Shown one piece after another: positions 43,282-51,424 of a stretch of 52,444 bases of DNA; position 1 is the first letter of the stretch; each line of letters starts with the position of its first letter. This stretch comes from an uncultured bacterium (GTDB lineage Bacteria > Planctomycetota > UBA1135 > UBA2386), in the NCBI GenBank assembly GCA_937906475.1, contig CALCZA010000069.1:1-52444 (forward strand). The letters run 5' to 3'. The position numbers and the translations under genes are program-made. The notes beneath the pieces were generated by a model. It did no database searches and had not been told where the DNA came from. It saw only the letters and a program-made list of their open reading frames with translations.

Positions 43282-45090
43282 TCAGGCAGCAAAGAATGGG
43301 AAGGCGAGGGGCGTCAGGATCACCGTGACGCAGCCGACCAGCAAGGTCAAAGGTAGGCCAGCGCGCAGGAAGTCGCCGAAACGATAGCCTCCGGGCCCGT
43401 AGACCATCAGGTTAGTTTGGTAGCCGATCGGTGTCGCAAAACAGGCGGACCCCCCCATCATGACACCGATCACGAACGGTAGCGGGTCGGCCGATATCGA
43501 ATGCGCGGTTGCCAACGCCACCGAGAACATCAACGCAACGGCAGCGTTGTTCGAGATCGCGGACGTCAACAGCGCCGTCGCCACAAACACGGCAGCAAGC
43601 AGAGCCCGCGGCGACTGCCCAAATGAATGCATCACGCCATCCGCCAGCCAAATAGCGGCACCGCTCTGTTCCATCGCTACTCCCAAACCGAGAGACGCAC
43701 CGATGACCGTCAGGATGCTCCAATCGATGCTTCGCCGGGCATCGGTCAATGTGCAACAACGCGATGCAACCATCGCCGTCGCAGCAACCAACGCGGAGAC
43801 CAACATCGGGTAGATGCCCAACATCGTCATCGCCACCATCGCAACCAGAATGGCAAGGGCCAATGGCGCACGGCTGTGACGACGCGGAGTCGAGTCCTCC
43901 AGCGACCGCACGAGCAGGAAGTCATTACTGCGACCAGCGCGAACGTCAAAACCAGGATCTGCTTCGACCAACAGTAAATCACCGGGGTGCAGCGGAATGT
44001 CACCGATCTTGGCGCGCACACGGGCGCCATTGCGCGCCACGGCGATGACCGCACCATCGAAGCGATTGCGGAAGCTTGCCGATCGCACCGATGCACCGGA
44101 CAACACCGAGGTTGGCGCCACCACCGCCTCGAACAAACGGCGGCGATGCCGTGGCGAGTCGAGTTTGAACACCTGATCGGTCGCAACGACGAGGCCTCGG
44201 GTCTGCACCAGATCGCGAATCGAATCGACGATGCCGGCAAACAACAATCGGTCGCCAGCACGCAACACATAGTCGGGCGCAACCGGCGCGACCAAGTCGT
44301 CGCCGCGCTCGACCTGAATCAAGAAGCCACCGGGCAGATTTCGCAAGCCAGCCTGGTCAACGGTCTGCCCTGCCAGCGCACTGCCTGCCGGCAGCAACAG
44401 TTCGAGCGTGTACTCACGCGGATCGGCGAGCGAACGTTCTTGGCTTGAACGATCCGGCAGAAGATACGGCCCCAACCACAACAGCACCGCACCGCACAAC
44501 AACGCGCTCGGCAGCCCGATCCAGGTGATGTCGAACATCCCGAGTGGCGCCATGGAATCGTGCGACAACACCAACCCCGCCACGACAAGGTTCGTGCTCG
44601 TGCCAATCAACGAACAGGTGCCACCCAAGATCGCCGCATAACTCAACGGCATTAGCAGACGCGACGGCGGCAGCTTCAATCGCTTCGCCCAGTCTTGCAC
44701 CGCCGGAATCATCATTGCGACGACCGGTGTATTGTTAAGGAACGCGCTCAATCCTGCGACTGGTGCCATCACCCGCAGCAGCGCGCCGCGTTCGCCGCGT
44801 GGGCGGCCTAAGAGCCCCGATGCGATCCAATCGATCGCACCCGTATCTCGCAAGCCAGCGACGACAACGAACAGCGCAGCAATCGCTATTACTCCGGGGT
44901 TGGCGAAGCCGCGCACGGCTTCGCCGACCGACAACACCCCCACTTGCCAACCGTCGTCGCCTGGCAGCGGCACAGCCATCAAAGCCGTCAGCCCAGCCAT
45001 GAACACGGCATCAGGTGCTATCCGAGTTAGCGCAAGCAGCAGCAACACTGCCACCAAGACGCACAACACGAAGACAATCGCAACAGTCAC
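43282..45090 (-). CDS. SLC13-type anion permease with RCK-C domains (probable sulfate importer)
   Basis: A 602-residue membrane protein starting at GTG. Two blocks of hydrophobic helices flank a central soluble region (about 210-400) holding two TrkA-C/RCK-C domains, marked by V-L-R-A-G-D-R-L-L-F-A-G and L-H-P-G-D-L-L-L-V-E. S-N-N-A-A-V-A-L-M-F and the N-terminal L-N-N-T-P-V-V-A-M-M are the two sodium/anion-site repeats. Proteins of this layout include SAC1/SLT-type sulfate transporters. Its place next to cysQ and opposite cysCDN supports sulfate as substrate, but dicarboxylate is not excluded. Confidence 0.87.
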   Translation of the reverse strand: MTVAIVFVLCVLVAVLLLLALTRIAPDAVFMAGLTALMAVPLPGDDGWQVGVLSVGEAVRGFANPGVIAIAALFVVVAGLRDTGAIDWIASGLLGRPRGERGALLRVMAPVAGLSAFLNNTPVVAMMIPAVQDWAKRLKLPPSRLLMPLSYAAILGGTCSLIGTSTNLVVAGLVLSHDSMAPLGMFDITWIGLPSALLCGAVLLWLGPYLLPDRSSQERSLADPREYTLELLLPAGSALAGQTVDQAGLRNLPGGFLIQVERGDDLVAPVAPDYVLRAGDRLLFAGIVDSIRDLVQTRGLVVATDQVFKLDSPRHRRRLFEAVVAPTSVLSGASVRSASFRNRFDGAVIAVARNGARVRAKIGDIPLHPGDLLLVEADPGFDVRAGRSNDFLLVRSLEDSTPRRHSRAPLALAILVAMVAMTMLGIYPMLVSALVAATAMVASRCCTLTDARRSIDWSILTVIGASLGLGVAMEQSGAAIWLADGVMHSFGQSPRALLAAVFVATALLTSAISNNAAVALMFSVALATAHSISADPLPFVIGVMMGGSACFATPIGYQTNLMVYGPGGYRFGDFLRAGLPLTLLVGCVTVILTPLAFPFFAA

Positions 45091-45140
45091 CGTGCCTACC
45101 CCTTCGAAGAATCGCTGATCAAAGATCTAGCCGAAACAGC

Positions 45141-47405
45141 TCAACGACCGACTGGTTCGAGAACTGGAGAAAGATGAGGTCGCGGCACGGGCGGCAAGAC
45201 CACCGGCAGTTCACGCAACGCTGGCTTCACACTCCGAATGCGGACGCCTTCATCGGCGAGCGCTTCCAGGCTCTGTGCGGCAGAGTCCCACGTGAAAGCG
45301 GCGCGCATGGCAGGTGCCAAGCGCAACGCTCGTCGAGACTCCGTCGGCAGTTCTTGCAACACCTGCGTCAATAGTTCGCCACTCTGCGCAACATCCGGCT
45401 CGAGCACCCACGGCGTCGCAATGTACGCTCCGGGCAACTCCACCGAGCATCGATTCGATTCGATACGGTGCGCGCTCGGGCCATCCATCAACTGATCCGC
45501 AGCACCTCCGTGCGTTACGATCACCGGCAAGCCACAGGAACGCGCCTCGAGCACCGGCATGCAGAAGCCTTCGCCTCGATACGGATGCATCATGACGTCG
45601 CACGCGGTGTAGACCGACGCGAGTTCTTCACGCGAGAGGTTCTCCTCGAGGCGAAGAACCGGCGGCGTGCCCGGAGTTTCCTGGAAGCGATCGAGCAACT
45701 CGCCGAGGCCGTCACGACCGTCGTGCTGGCTACCACCGACGCCCTTGACGACAACGACGAAGTCTTGCCCCGCCGACCGCGCGGCAAGCACCGACTGCAG
45801 GAAGACATCGAATCCCTTGCGCCATATCAAGCCACCGCAGAACAGCACAGCCGGTCGGCTGCCCTTGAACTGCATGATCTGCGGCATTGGCGCAGCCTGT
45901 TCCTGCATGACCGAATCAACGCCATGCGGCACGACCTTGATCGACGACGCTGGCCGTCCAGCCGCCGTCAGCGAGCGATAGACAAACTCGCTGGGAACGA
46001 CAACCAGGTCTGCGTCCTGCGTGACGTGCGGCGTCATCGTGTGCGGTAGCGAGCCATATTCCCAATCGACGCGCAGAGCCCACTTACGGCAATCCGGCCG
46101 CGAAGCACGCACGGGCCAGTCCGACGACAACCACAAGTCGGCTCGACCGGGGTTGCGAGTCAGGTGCGGCAGTAGTTCGGGCGCGCGATCGCGCAACCAG
46201 CTGAGGTCGTGATGGAACGGAGTCGTCGCGACCAATCGCAAATCGACGTTGCCGCGCTGCAGCAGCGCCTGAGCCGTAGCAATGGTCAGTTCCGAACTCG
46301 ACGAGGCCTCAAAGATCGGCGCTTCGAGCACCACCACGGGTCGCTGCTCACCAAGTGCTGCCACCGGCGGCGGCGGACTTGCTGGTCGCGAACGCGTCAA
46401 GTTGGCGATTACGTGGTTGCGGCCACGCAAACCAGTCGGCGACTGCGCCGGCTCGGATGCTGCGGCAGTCATCTGCGCAATCAGCGACACTGGATGCGGC
46501 GCGAAGAACGCACCGTAATCAGCGTCTTGTTCGATGTTTCGGCCGCCAACAGCATGAACGATGGCGCGGCCTTCCAGCATGCTGGCGTTACTTGCAAAGC
46601 GCGCGACACACACGGGACGTCCCGATGCGAGTGCTTGCACCAAATGGCGGCCGTCAGTGAACTCGCGGAACGGCATGACGATCGCCACCGCGTCGACAAC
46701 GTGATCCGGCCCAAACTCTGCAACAATCACATCCACCAGATGTGCCGCCTGCCCCGCCCGTTCGCGCAGCATGGAAAGCACGCCATGCGCAGCTCTCGGC
46801 AGAACCAGCCGCAAGCGCAGACCACTGTCAGCGAACCGCTGGGCAAAGGTATCGATCACCAGATCCGTGCCATCAGCAAATGGATCGGTAGCGACATGAA
46901 CGAAGGTTTTTGGCTCGCGGGCTGCCGGCAGCTGCAACCACCCCTGAAGTTCGCTCTCGGGCAGCGAATGCGGTGGGTTCTCGGTGCCTGCCCAGCGCAG
47001 TTCGCCACGCAGACGGTCCAGCAACTCCGACGCGGTCACGGGCGGCTTGGCGACCATAACAGCCGCCGCGTCAGGCCACTCAAGCCCAGCCAACCGCAAC
47101 GTGTCCACGTGCACTTTGACAGGGCAGAACACGATCAACGGTGCCGTAGCGCTGACGCACTCGGACGCCGCACGCAGAATCTGATCCACCTCCGCCGGTG
47201 GCAGGCTCGTCGCCGTGACCCAACTGCGATCGCCATTCGTCATCGGGATCTCGCGCTGGCCCTCAGCCGGGGTCCGAGCAGGCACCCCAGTCATCGAAAG
47301 CGCGCACCTCACACCGCTTCCAACAGCAAGCCGCAGGAAACTCCGCAGCTGGCTGGCTGCGGCACTGTCTCCGAAAGGGTCGCCATGGATTCGGACTTCG
47401 TTCAT
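45141..47405 (-). CDS. GT4-type glycosyltransferase with a degenerate N-terminal half
   Basis: A 754-residue protein. The C-terminal module (about 350-710) is a GT-B glycosyltransferase of family GT4: V-V-P-S-E-F-V, V-V-P-H-G-V-D, the glycine-rich F-C-G-G-L-I-W-R-K-G-F-D and the E-x7-E motif E-G-F-C-M-P-V-L-E. The first 330 residues look like a second, eroded GT-B half, with L-A-S-G-R-P-V-C-V-A-R but no E-x7-E. The donor and acceptor are unknown. It heads the minus-strand operon with the anion permease and cysQ, so it probably builds the glycan exported by Wzt/Wzm. No signal peptide. Confidence 0.82.
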   Translation of the reverse strand: MNEVRIHGDPFGDSAAASQLRSFLRLAVGSGVRCALSMTGVPARTPAEGQREIPMTNGDRSWVTATSLPPAEVDQILRAASECVSATAPLIVFCPVKVHVDTLRLAGLEWPDAAAVMVAKPPVTASELLDRLRGELRWAGTENPPHSLPESELQGWLQLPAAREPKTFVHVATDPFADGTDLVIDTFAQRFADSGLRLRLVLPRAAHGVLSMLRERAGQAAHLVDVIVAEFGPDHVVDAVAIVMPFREFTDGRHLVQALASGRPVCVARFASNASMLEGRAIVHAVGGRNIEQDADYGAFFAPHPVSLIAQMTAAASEPAQSPTGLRGRNHVIANLTRSRPASPPPPVAALGEQRPVVVLEAPIFEASSSSELTIATAQALLQRGNVDLRLVATTPFHHDLSWLRDRAPELLPHLTRNPGRADLWLSSDWPVRASRPDCRKWALRVDWEYGSLPHTMTPHVTQDADLVVVPSEFVYRSLTAAGRPASSIKVVPHGVDSVMQEQAAPMPQIMQFKGSRPAVLFCGGLIWRKGFDVFLQSVLAARSAGQDFVVVVKGVGGSQHDGRDGLGELLDRFQETPGTPPVLRLEENLSREELASVYTACDVMMHPYRGEGFCMPVLEARSCGLPVIVTHGGAADQLMDGPSAHRIESNRCSVELPGAYIATPWVLEPDVAQSGELLTQVLQELPTESRRALRLAPAMRAAFTWDSAAQSLEALADEGVRIRSVKPALRELPVVLPPVPRPHLSPVLEPVGR

Positions 47406-47493
47406 CGCTCGTTCTCATCGACAGTTCCGCGTCATCTCTGAAACGAACAATGAGCTGTGGCACGACAGGCGGACTCACGCCAAGATCCGGGCG

Positions 47494-48486
47494 ATGCCCG
47501 CCGCCCCGTTGTCGCACCCAGACCGCCTCGCGACGACCCTGGCCACGCTGCAGGCGGCCCGGGCGGCCCGGGCGGCACCCGCCTCAGGCGACTTCGCACC
47601 GATCGGAAGCGGCTCGGCCGACTGCCGTATCGAGCTAAAAATGGCCCAGTGGCGTGCCTTACAGGCCGCGGCCGCTTCTCCGGCGGCCGCCGAGCACCTC
47701 GCCGGCTACGCCCGCGAAGACGTTCCCGAACTTTGGGCGGGCACAGTGCAAGACGGGGTTGCCCGAGGCTTCTTGGTGCGGCTCGAAGAAGTTTGCTCAC
47801 TGGCACCTGAGGTACAGGCCCCCGCCGCGGCCCCGAACGCCACCGACGTATCTGCGCCAACCGGCAAGCGCACCGTCTTCACCGGCAAGGAATTGCGCCG
47901 CAAGAAGGACATCCTGATCGCCTCAGCGAGCAGCCGCGTGCGGTTCTCGCGCAAGGGCGGACTGCTGTTCGTCGATCGGGAGCACGAGATCAACAGCGAG
48001 AACTGCCTTTGGTTTGAGGGCCGCCGCGATGCCGGCAGCCTCGATGGCTTCATTGGTGCCGACGACGAACGCGCGCGACTATTCTCCGCCCAATTCCTCA
48101 AACCGCAGCGCTTCCTTCAGAGCAAACACTACTGCGAACTCGAACTCGTTGGCCGCCTCGGTCGCGGGGCCATCGGTTGGCCATGCCGCGTCGTCATCAT
48201 CGGCGACGCCAACGCCGCCAATCTGCAACTAACGATCGAACTCGGCGCGACCGTGCCGGGCTGGCGCTTGCGCAGCCGATTCCTTGGTGTGCCAGAACAA
48301 CTCGTGCATCACCACTGCATGCCGGTGCGAGAACTGGTCACGACCGAGCACGGTGGCTTTGTCGCCGACACGCTCGTGCGCTCGTGCGCCACCCTGGTGG
48401 TCGACGGCGAGCCCATGCCCGTGCCAGATGCAGGAAGTCCGAGCGCAATCTGCCACACTTTTTCGCTCGGAAAACGTCCCAACTGA
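47494..48486 (+). CDS. Hypothetical protein (330 aa)
   Basis: I do not recognise the family. The N-terminal 75 residues are alanine-rich and helical. A proline/alanine linker follows (about 105-125). The C-terminal part (about 135-325) is beta-rich with conserved-looking stretches such as G-L-L-F-V-D-R-E-H-E-I-N, E-N-C-L-W-F-E-G-R-R and G-W-R-L-R-S-R-F-L-G-V. A carbohydrate- or lectin-like sandwich is possible but not shown. There is no signal peptide. It is divergent from the glycosyltransferase (88-base gap) and 92 bases upstream of the kinase-like gene. The ATG start is the first after the divergent gene. Confidence 0.6.
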   Translation: MPAAPLSHPDRLATTLATLQAARAARAAPASGDFAPIGSGSADCRIELKMAQWRALQAAAASPAAAEHLAGYAREDVPELWAGTVQDGVARGFLVRLEEVCSLAPEVQAPAAAPNATDVSAPTGKRTVFTGKELRRKKDILIASASSRVRFSRKGGLLFVDREHEINSENCLWFEGRRDAGSLDGFIGADDERARLFSAQFLKPQRFLQSKHYCELELVGRLGRGAIGWPCRVVIIGDANAANLQLTIELGATVPGWRLRSRFLGVPEQLVHHHCMPVRELVTTEHGGFVADTLVRSCATLVVDGEPMPVPDAGSPSAICHTFSLGKRPN

Positions 48487-48578
48487 GAACCGTGCAACTC
48501 CGGGCAGTTGCAGGCGACCAAGTCTCGACGAGAGCGTGCCAGGTCGATAGCTTGGCACGACTCCCCTCCGCGTAACCT

Positions 48579-49916
48579 GTGCCCGAACTCGCTTGGATCG
48601 CCCTTGGTATCGCCGTTGCCCTCGTCGCAACGCGGCTGGCAGGTCTGCGATCGGTGCGCGCAGAATCGGCTGAGAGTTCGCCACCGGGACCTGCTCTGAG
48701 CGAGTCCGCGCTCCAGTCGGCAACACCGCCAAACTCTCAACCGTCAGCAAACAGCTATTCTCCGCCGCCCGAGACATCACCGCCCGCCACAACGTTGCGA
48801 GCAGCCATCTCTCCGCAGTCGCACGAAATGGCGCTATCGATGGCGAATGAACTGGCCAATTTGGTCAGCGCCGTCGAAGGCCGCGCCCACCACTTGATCG
48901 AAGCAGCGCCGGCGCGAACGGACCTGCCGAGCGCCGCCGAAGCGATGCTGACCTCGATTAACCGCTTACGAGTTCTGCACACCAAGTTGATCGCGTTCGG
49001 TCGCGGCCGGCCCGTGGTGCGCGGCACGATCAACGTCAACGAACTATTCAGCAGCCTCGGTGACGAACTGCAACAGATGCAGCTCGGTCTCGAGTTTCGC
49101 TGGGAACCGCCGTCGGACCTACCGAGCATCAGGGCCTGCCCTGGTGCCATCCGCGACGCGCTGTTGTTTGCCTGCTCCTCACTGCTACAAGTCGAACGTG
49201 GCGCGACCCGATTAACGTTCACCGTCGAACGGTCATTTGCCAGCGACGTGCCGGCCATCGTGATCGAACTGCACCTTGAGTGGGTCAACGTCGCCGACAG
49301 CCGCAAGCGCGAAGACATGGATGAACACGCGTTCGCACTCGACTTCGAAGCGGCGCGGCAACTGGTCGAGAGCCATGAGGGCTCATTGACGATGTCGCAC
49401 CTGCCTGGCAAGTCGGTGCACGCCCTGGTCAGCTTGCCGGTAGCGATCCCAAGCGAATCCGCCGATGCCAACGAAACGGCGACCACCGCAGTGGGCAGCG
49501 CGAACGCCACATCGCCCGGGACAGAAGAACCTGAGGACTACCTCGCCATCTCGCACCACTTCGGCGGCGCGCTGGTGCTGGAATCGGACCCAGCGCTTCG
49601 CGCCGTGTTGGCACAAGAGCTCAAGGCCAGCGGCCGTGCCGTGTTCGCCTGCGCCGACGGCGCCTCAGCGCACACATTCTTGCAGGCGACCCCCGATCGC
49701 TTCGAGCTACTGATCGTTGACGATGTCCACCAACTCGATGAGCACACACCGCTGGCGCGCACTATTCGGCAACACACGCCGGATTTGAAGATTTGCCTGC
49801 TGTCCCAGAGCCCGGCGACGTTGCCCGAGGCATGGCCAGACGTTCATTACCTACAAAAGCCATTTGGCGTACATGAACTGCGCCGCACCCTCGCCTCGAT
49901 CCTGACGGTGGGATAG
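48579..49916 (+). CDS. Membrane-anchored pseudo-histidine kinase with receiver domain
   Basis: A 445-residue protein from GTG. Residues about 6-22 form one membrane helix. A Pro/Ser-rich linker follows (35-80). The kinase dimerisation helix is recognisable at 85-110, but its phosphoacceptor position reads M-A-N-E-L-A-N-L, with Asn90 where histidine is expected. The ATP-binding region (about 150-295) lacks clear N, G1 and G2 boxes. The C-terminal receiver (about 331-445) keeps Asp381 in L-L-I-V-D, the acidic pair at 335/337, Ser409 and Lys427. It is probably a signalling or scaffold protein phosphorylated by another kinase. It lies 33 bases before rph. Confidence 0.72.
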   Translation: MPELAWIALGIAVALVATRLAGLRSVRAESAESSPPGPALSESALQSATPPNSQPSANSYSPPPETSPPATTLRAAISPQSHEMALSMANELANLVSAVEGRAHHLIEAAPARTDLPSAAEAMLTSINRLRVLHTKLIAFGRGRPVVRGTINVNELFSSLGDELQQMQLGLEFRWEPPSDLPSIRACPGAIRDALLFACSSLLQVERGATRLTFTVERSFASDVPAIVIELHLEWVNVADSRKREDMDEHAFALDFEAARQLVESHEGSLTMSHLPGKSVHALVSLPVAIPSESADANETATTAVGSANATSPGTEEPEDYLAISHHFGGALVLESDPALRAVLAQELKASGRAVFACADGASAHTFLQATPDRFELLIVDDVHQLDEHTPLARTIRQHTPDLKICLLSQSPATLPEAWPDVHYLQKPFGVHELRRTLASILTVG

Positions 49917-49937
49917 CGTCTCTGGCTGACCCCACCT

Positions 49938-49952
49938 AGGAGTAGACAACTG
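49938..49952 (+). promoter_or_regulatory. Shine-Dalgarno AGGAG and CTG start of rph
   Basis: AGGAG (49938-49942) stands seven bases before CTG (49950-49952). No ATG, GTG or TTG occurs in frame between the preceding stop (49914-49916) and the conserved RNase PH N-terminus. The next standard start, GTG at 50031, would remove 27 conserved residues. Confidence 0.65.
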
Positions 49953-50672
49953 GCTCGCAAAGACAACCGAGCGCCGGACGAGCACCGGCCGATCAAGTTC
50001 ACCCGTTCCTTCACGGACCTCCCCGGTTCCGTGCTAGCCGAATGTGGCAACACCAAGGTGTTGTGCACAGTCGGTATCCAGGAGCAGGTTCCCCATTGGA
50101 TGTATCGAAACCAGAAGGGTGGTTGGCTAACGGCCGAGTACTCAATGCTTCCGAACGCCGGCAAGCCGCGCAAACCACGCGACGGCCGCACCGGTCGACC
50201 AGTCGATGGTCGCACCCAAGAAATCCAACGCCTCATCGGACGTGCGCTGCGCTGTGCAATCGACCTCAAGCAACTTCCGGAAGTGACGCTGTGGGTTGAC
50301 TGCGACGTGCTGCAAGCCGACGGGGGCACGCGCACGACGTCGATCAATGGCGCGCTAGTAGCGATGTACGATGCGCTGCTTTACATGGAAGAGCAGAAGT
50401 CACTGCCGAACTGGCCGCTGCGTGGCATGGTCTCGGCGATCAGCGTCGGACTGTGCGACGGCGAACCGCTGGTCGACCTCGACTACGCAGAAGACAGCAC
50501 CGCGGACGCCGACCTCAACATCATCTGCTCCAATGATGGCAAACTGATCGAAGTCCAGGGCGCAGCCGAAACGAAGCCGCTCGCAGTCGAGCAGTTCCAC
50601 GAGATGGTCGCGATCGGCCAGAAGGCGTGCATCAGCGTCGACGAACTGCAGCGCAAGGCACTCGGCCTCTAG
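49950..50672 (+). CDS. rph: Ribonuclease PH (apparent CTG start)
   Basis: RNase PH trims the 3' ends of tRNA precursors by phosphorolysis. From CTG the protein has 240 residues, the family's usual length. The N-terminal R-K-D-N-R...H-R-P-I-K-F-T-R-S-F...G-S-V-L matches the family start. W-L-T-A-E-Y-S-M-L-P is the RNA-binding region and G-G-T-R-T-T the phosphate site (about 125-130). D-C-D-V-L-Q-A-D and G-L-C-D-G-E-P-L-V-D-L-D-Y-x-E-D hold the active-site acids. rdgB follows after 28 bases, a conserved pairing. Confidence 0.93.
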   Translation: MARKDNRAPDEHRPIKFTRSFTDLPGSVLAECGNTKVLCTVGIQEQVPHWMYRNQKGGWLTAEYSMLPNAGKPRKPRDGRTGRPVDGRTQEIQRLIGRALRCAIDLKQLPEVTLWVDCDVLQADGGTRTTSINGALVAMYDALLYMEEQKSLPNWPLRGMVSAISVGLCDGEPLVDLDYAEDSTADADLNIICSNDGKLIEVQGAAETKPLAVEQFHEMVAIGQKACISVDELQRKALGL

Positions 50673-50700
50673 GCCCGCAGTGTCGGCGCACGGACTCGCT

Positions 50701-51321
50701 ATGGCAGAACTCTGGATCGGATCGAACAACAAGAAGAAGCGCGCCGAACTGACGCGCCTACTTGAACCGCTCGGCATCACGCTGCTCACGCCGGACGAAC
50801 TGGGTTCTTCGTTTGATCCCATCGAGGACCAACCCGACTTCGCCGGCAATGCCCGCAAAAAAGCGACGCTACTCGCCAACCTGTCCGGCGGCATCGCGCT
50901 CGCCGACGACAGCGGTTTGTGCGTCGATGCCCTCGGCGGTCGCCCTGGTGTGCTATCGGCGCGCTACGGCGGCCCCGGCCTCGATGATCGCGGCCGCCTA
51001 ATGCGCCTACTCGAAGAGATGCGCGACGTCCCGGCAGCGAAGCGCACGGCGCGCTTTGTTTGCAGCCTGTGCGTCGCGGCACCTGGCGACCGCGTGCTCG
51101 CGGGTATCGAGGCGGCCTGCGAAGGTGTGCTGCACACCCAGCCAAGCGGCAACGAAGGCTTCGGCTACGACCCGATCTTCGTGCCCGCCGAGTATGCCAA
51201 CGACATGAGCCAATCGTTCGCTGTGCTCGGCAAAGAGATCAAGGACAAGCTCAGTCACCGCGGCAAAGCGCTGCAACAGCTGGTGTGCGATCTGCCGCGG
51301 CTAATTGCCGACGCGAACTAA
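50701..51321 (+). CDS. rdgB: Non-canonical purine NTP pyrophosphatase RdgB/HAM1
   Basis: The enzyme hydrolyses dITP, ITP and XTP to monophosphates and keeps deaminated purines out of nucleic acid. The 206-residue protein has the opening S-N-N-K-K-K-R-A-E-L, then F-A-G-N-A-R-K-K-A, A-D-D-S-G-L-C-V-D-A-L-G-G-R-P-G-V-x-S-A-R-Y-G (catalytic Asp and nucleotide site), and G-F-G-Y-D-P-I-F-V-P. The ATG at 50701 starts the homology. It is probably cotranscribed with rph. Confidence 0.95.
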   Translation: MAELWIGSNNKKKRAELTRLLEPLGITLLTPDELGSSFDPIEDQPDFAGNARKKATLLANLSGGIALADDSGLCVDALGGRPGVLSARYGGPGLDDRGRLMRLLEEMRDVPAAKRTARFVCSLCVAAPGDRVLAGIEAACEGVLHTQPSGNEGFGYDPIFVPAEYANDMSQSFAVLGKEIKDKLSHRGKALQQLVCDLPRLIADAN

Positions 51322-51424
51322 CGCACCTTGGGCGCGACGGAAGCGCTCGCGGGATTCTCCTCATGCGGCGAACGAAGATCGAGACACGGAAACACCAGTT
51401 CCCACTCGCTCTCCGACGAAGCAC

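Noticed and set aside
46209-47441. Open frame of 410 codons on the + strand opposite the glycosyltransferase
   Set aside because: The minus-strand GT4 motifs are convincing. The + strand translation is rich in Arg, His and Gln and without motifs, as expected of an antisense shadow.
47554-47580. Short tandem GC-rich repeat (GGCCCGGGC units)
   Set aside because: It encodes part of the Ala/Arg-rich N-terminus of the unknown protein. Two or three units are not a meaningful repeat array.
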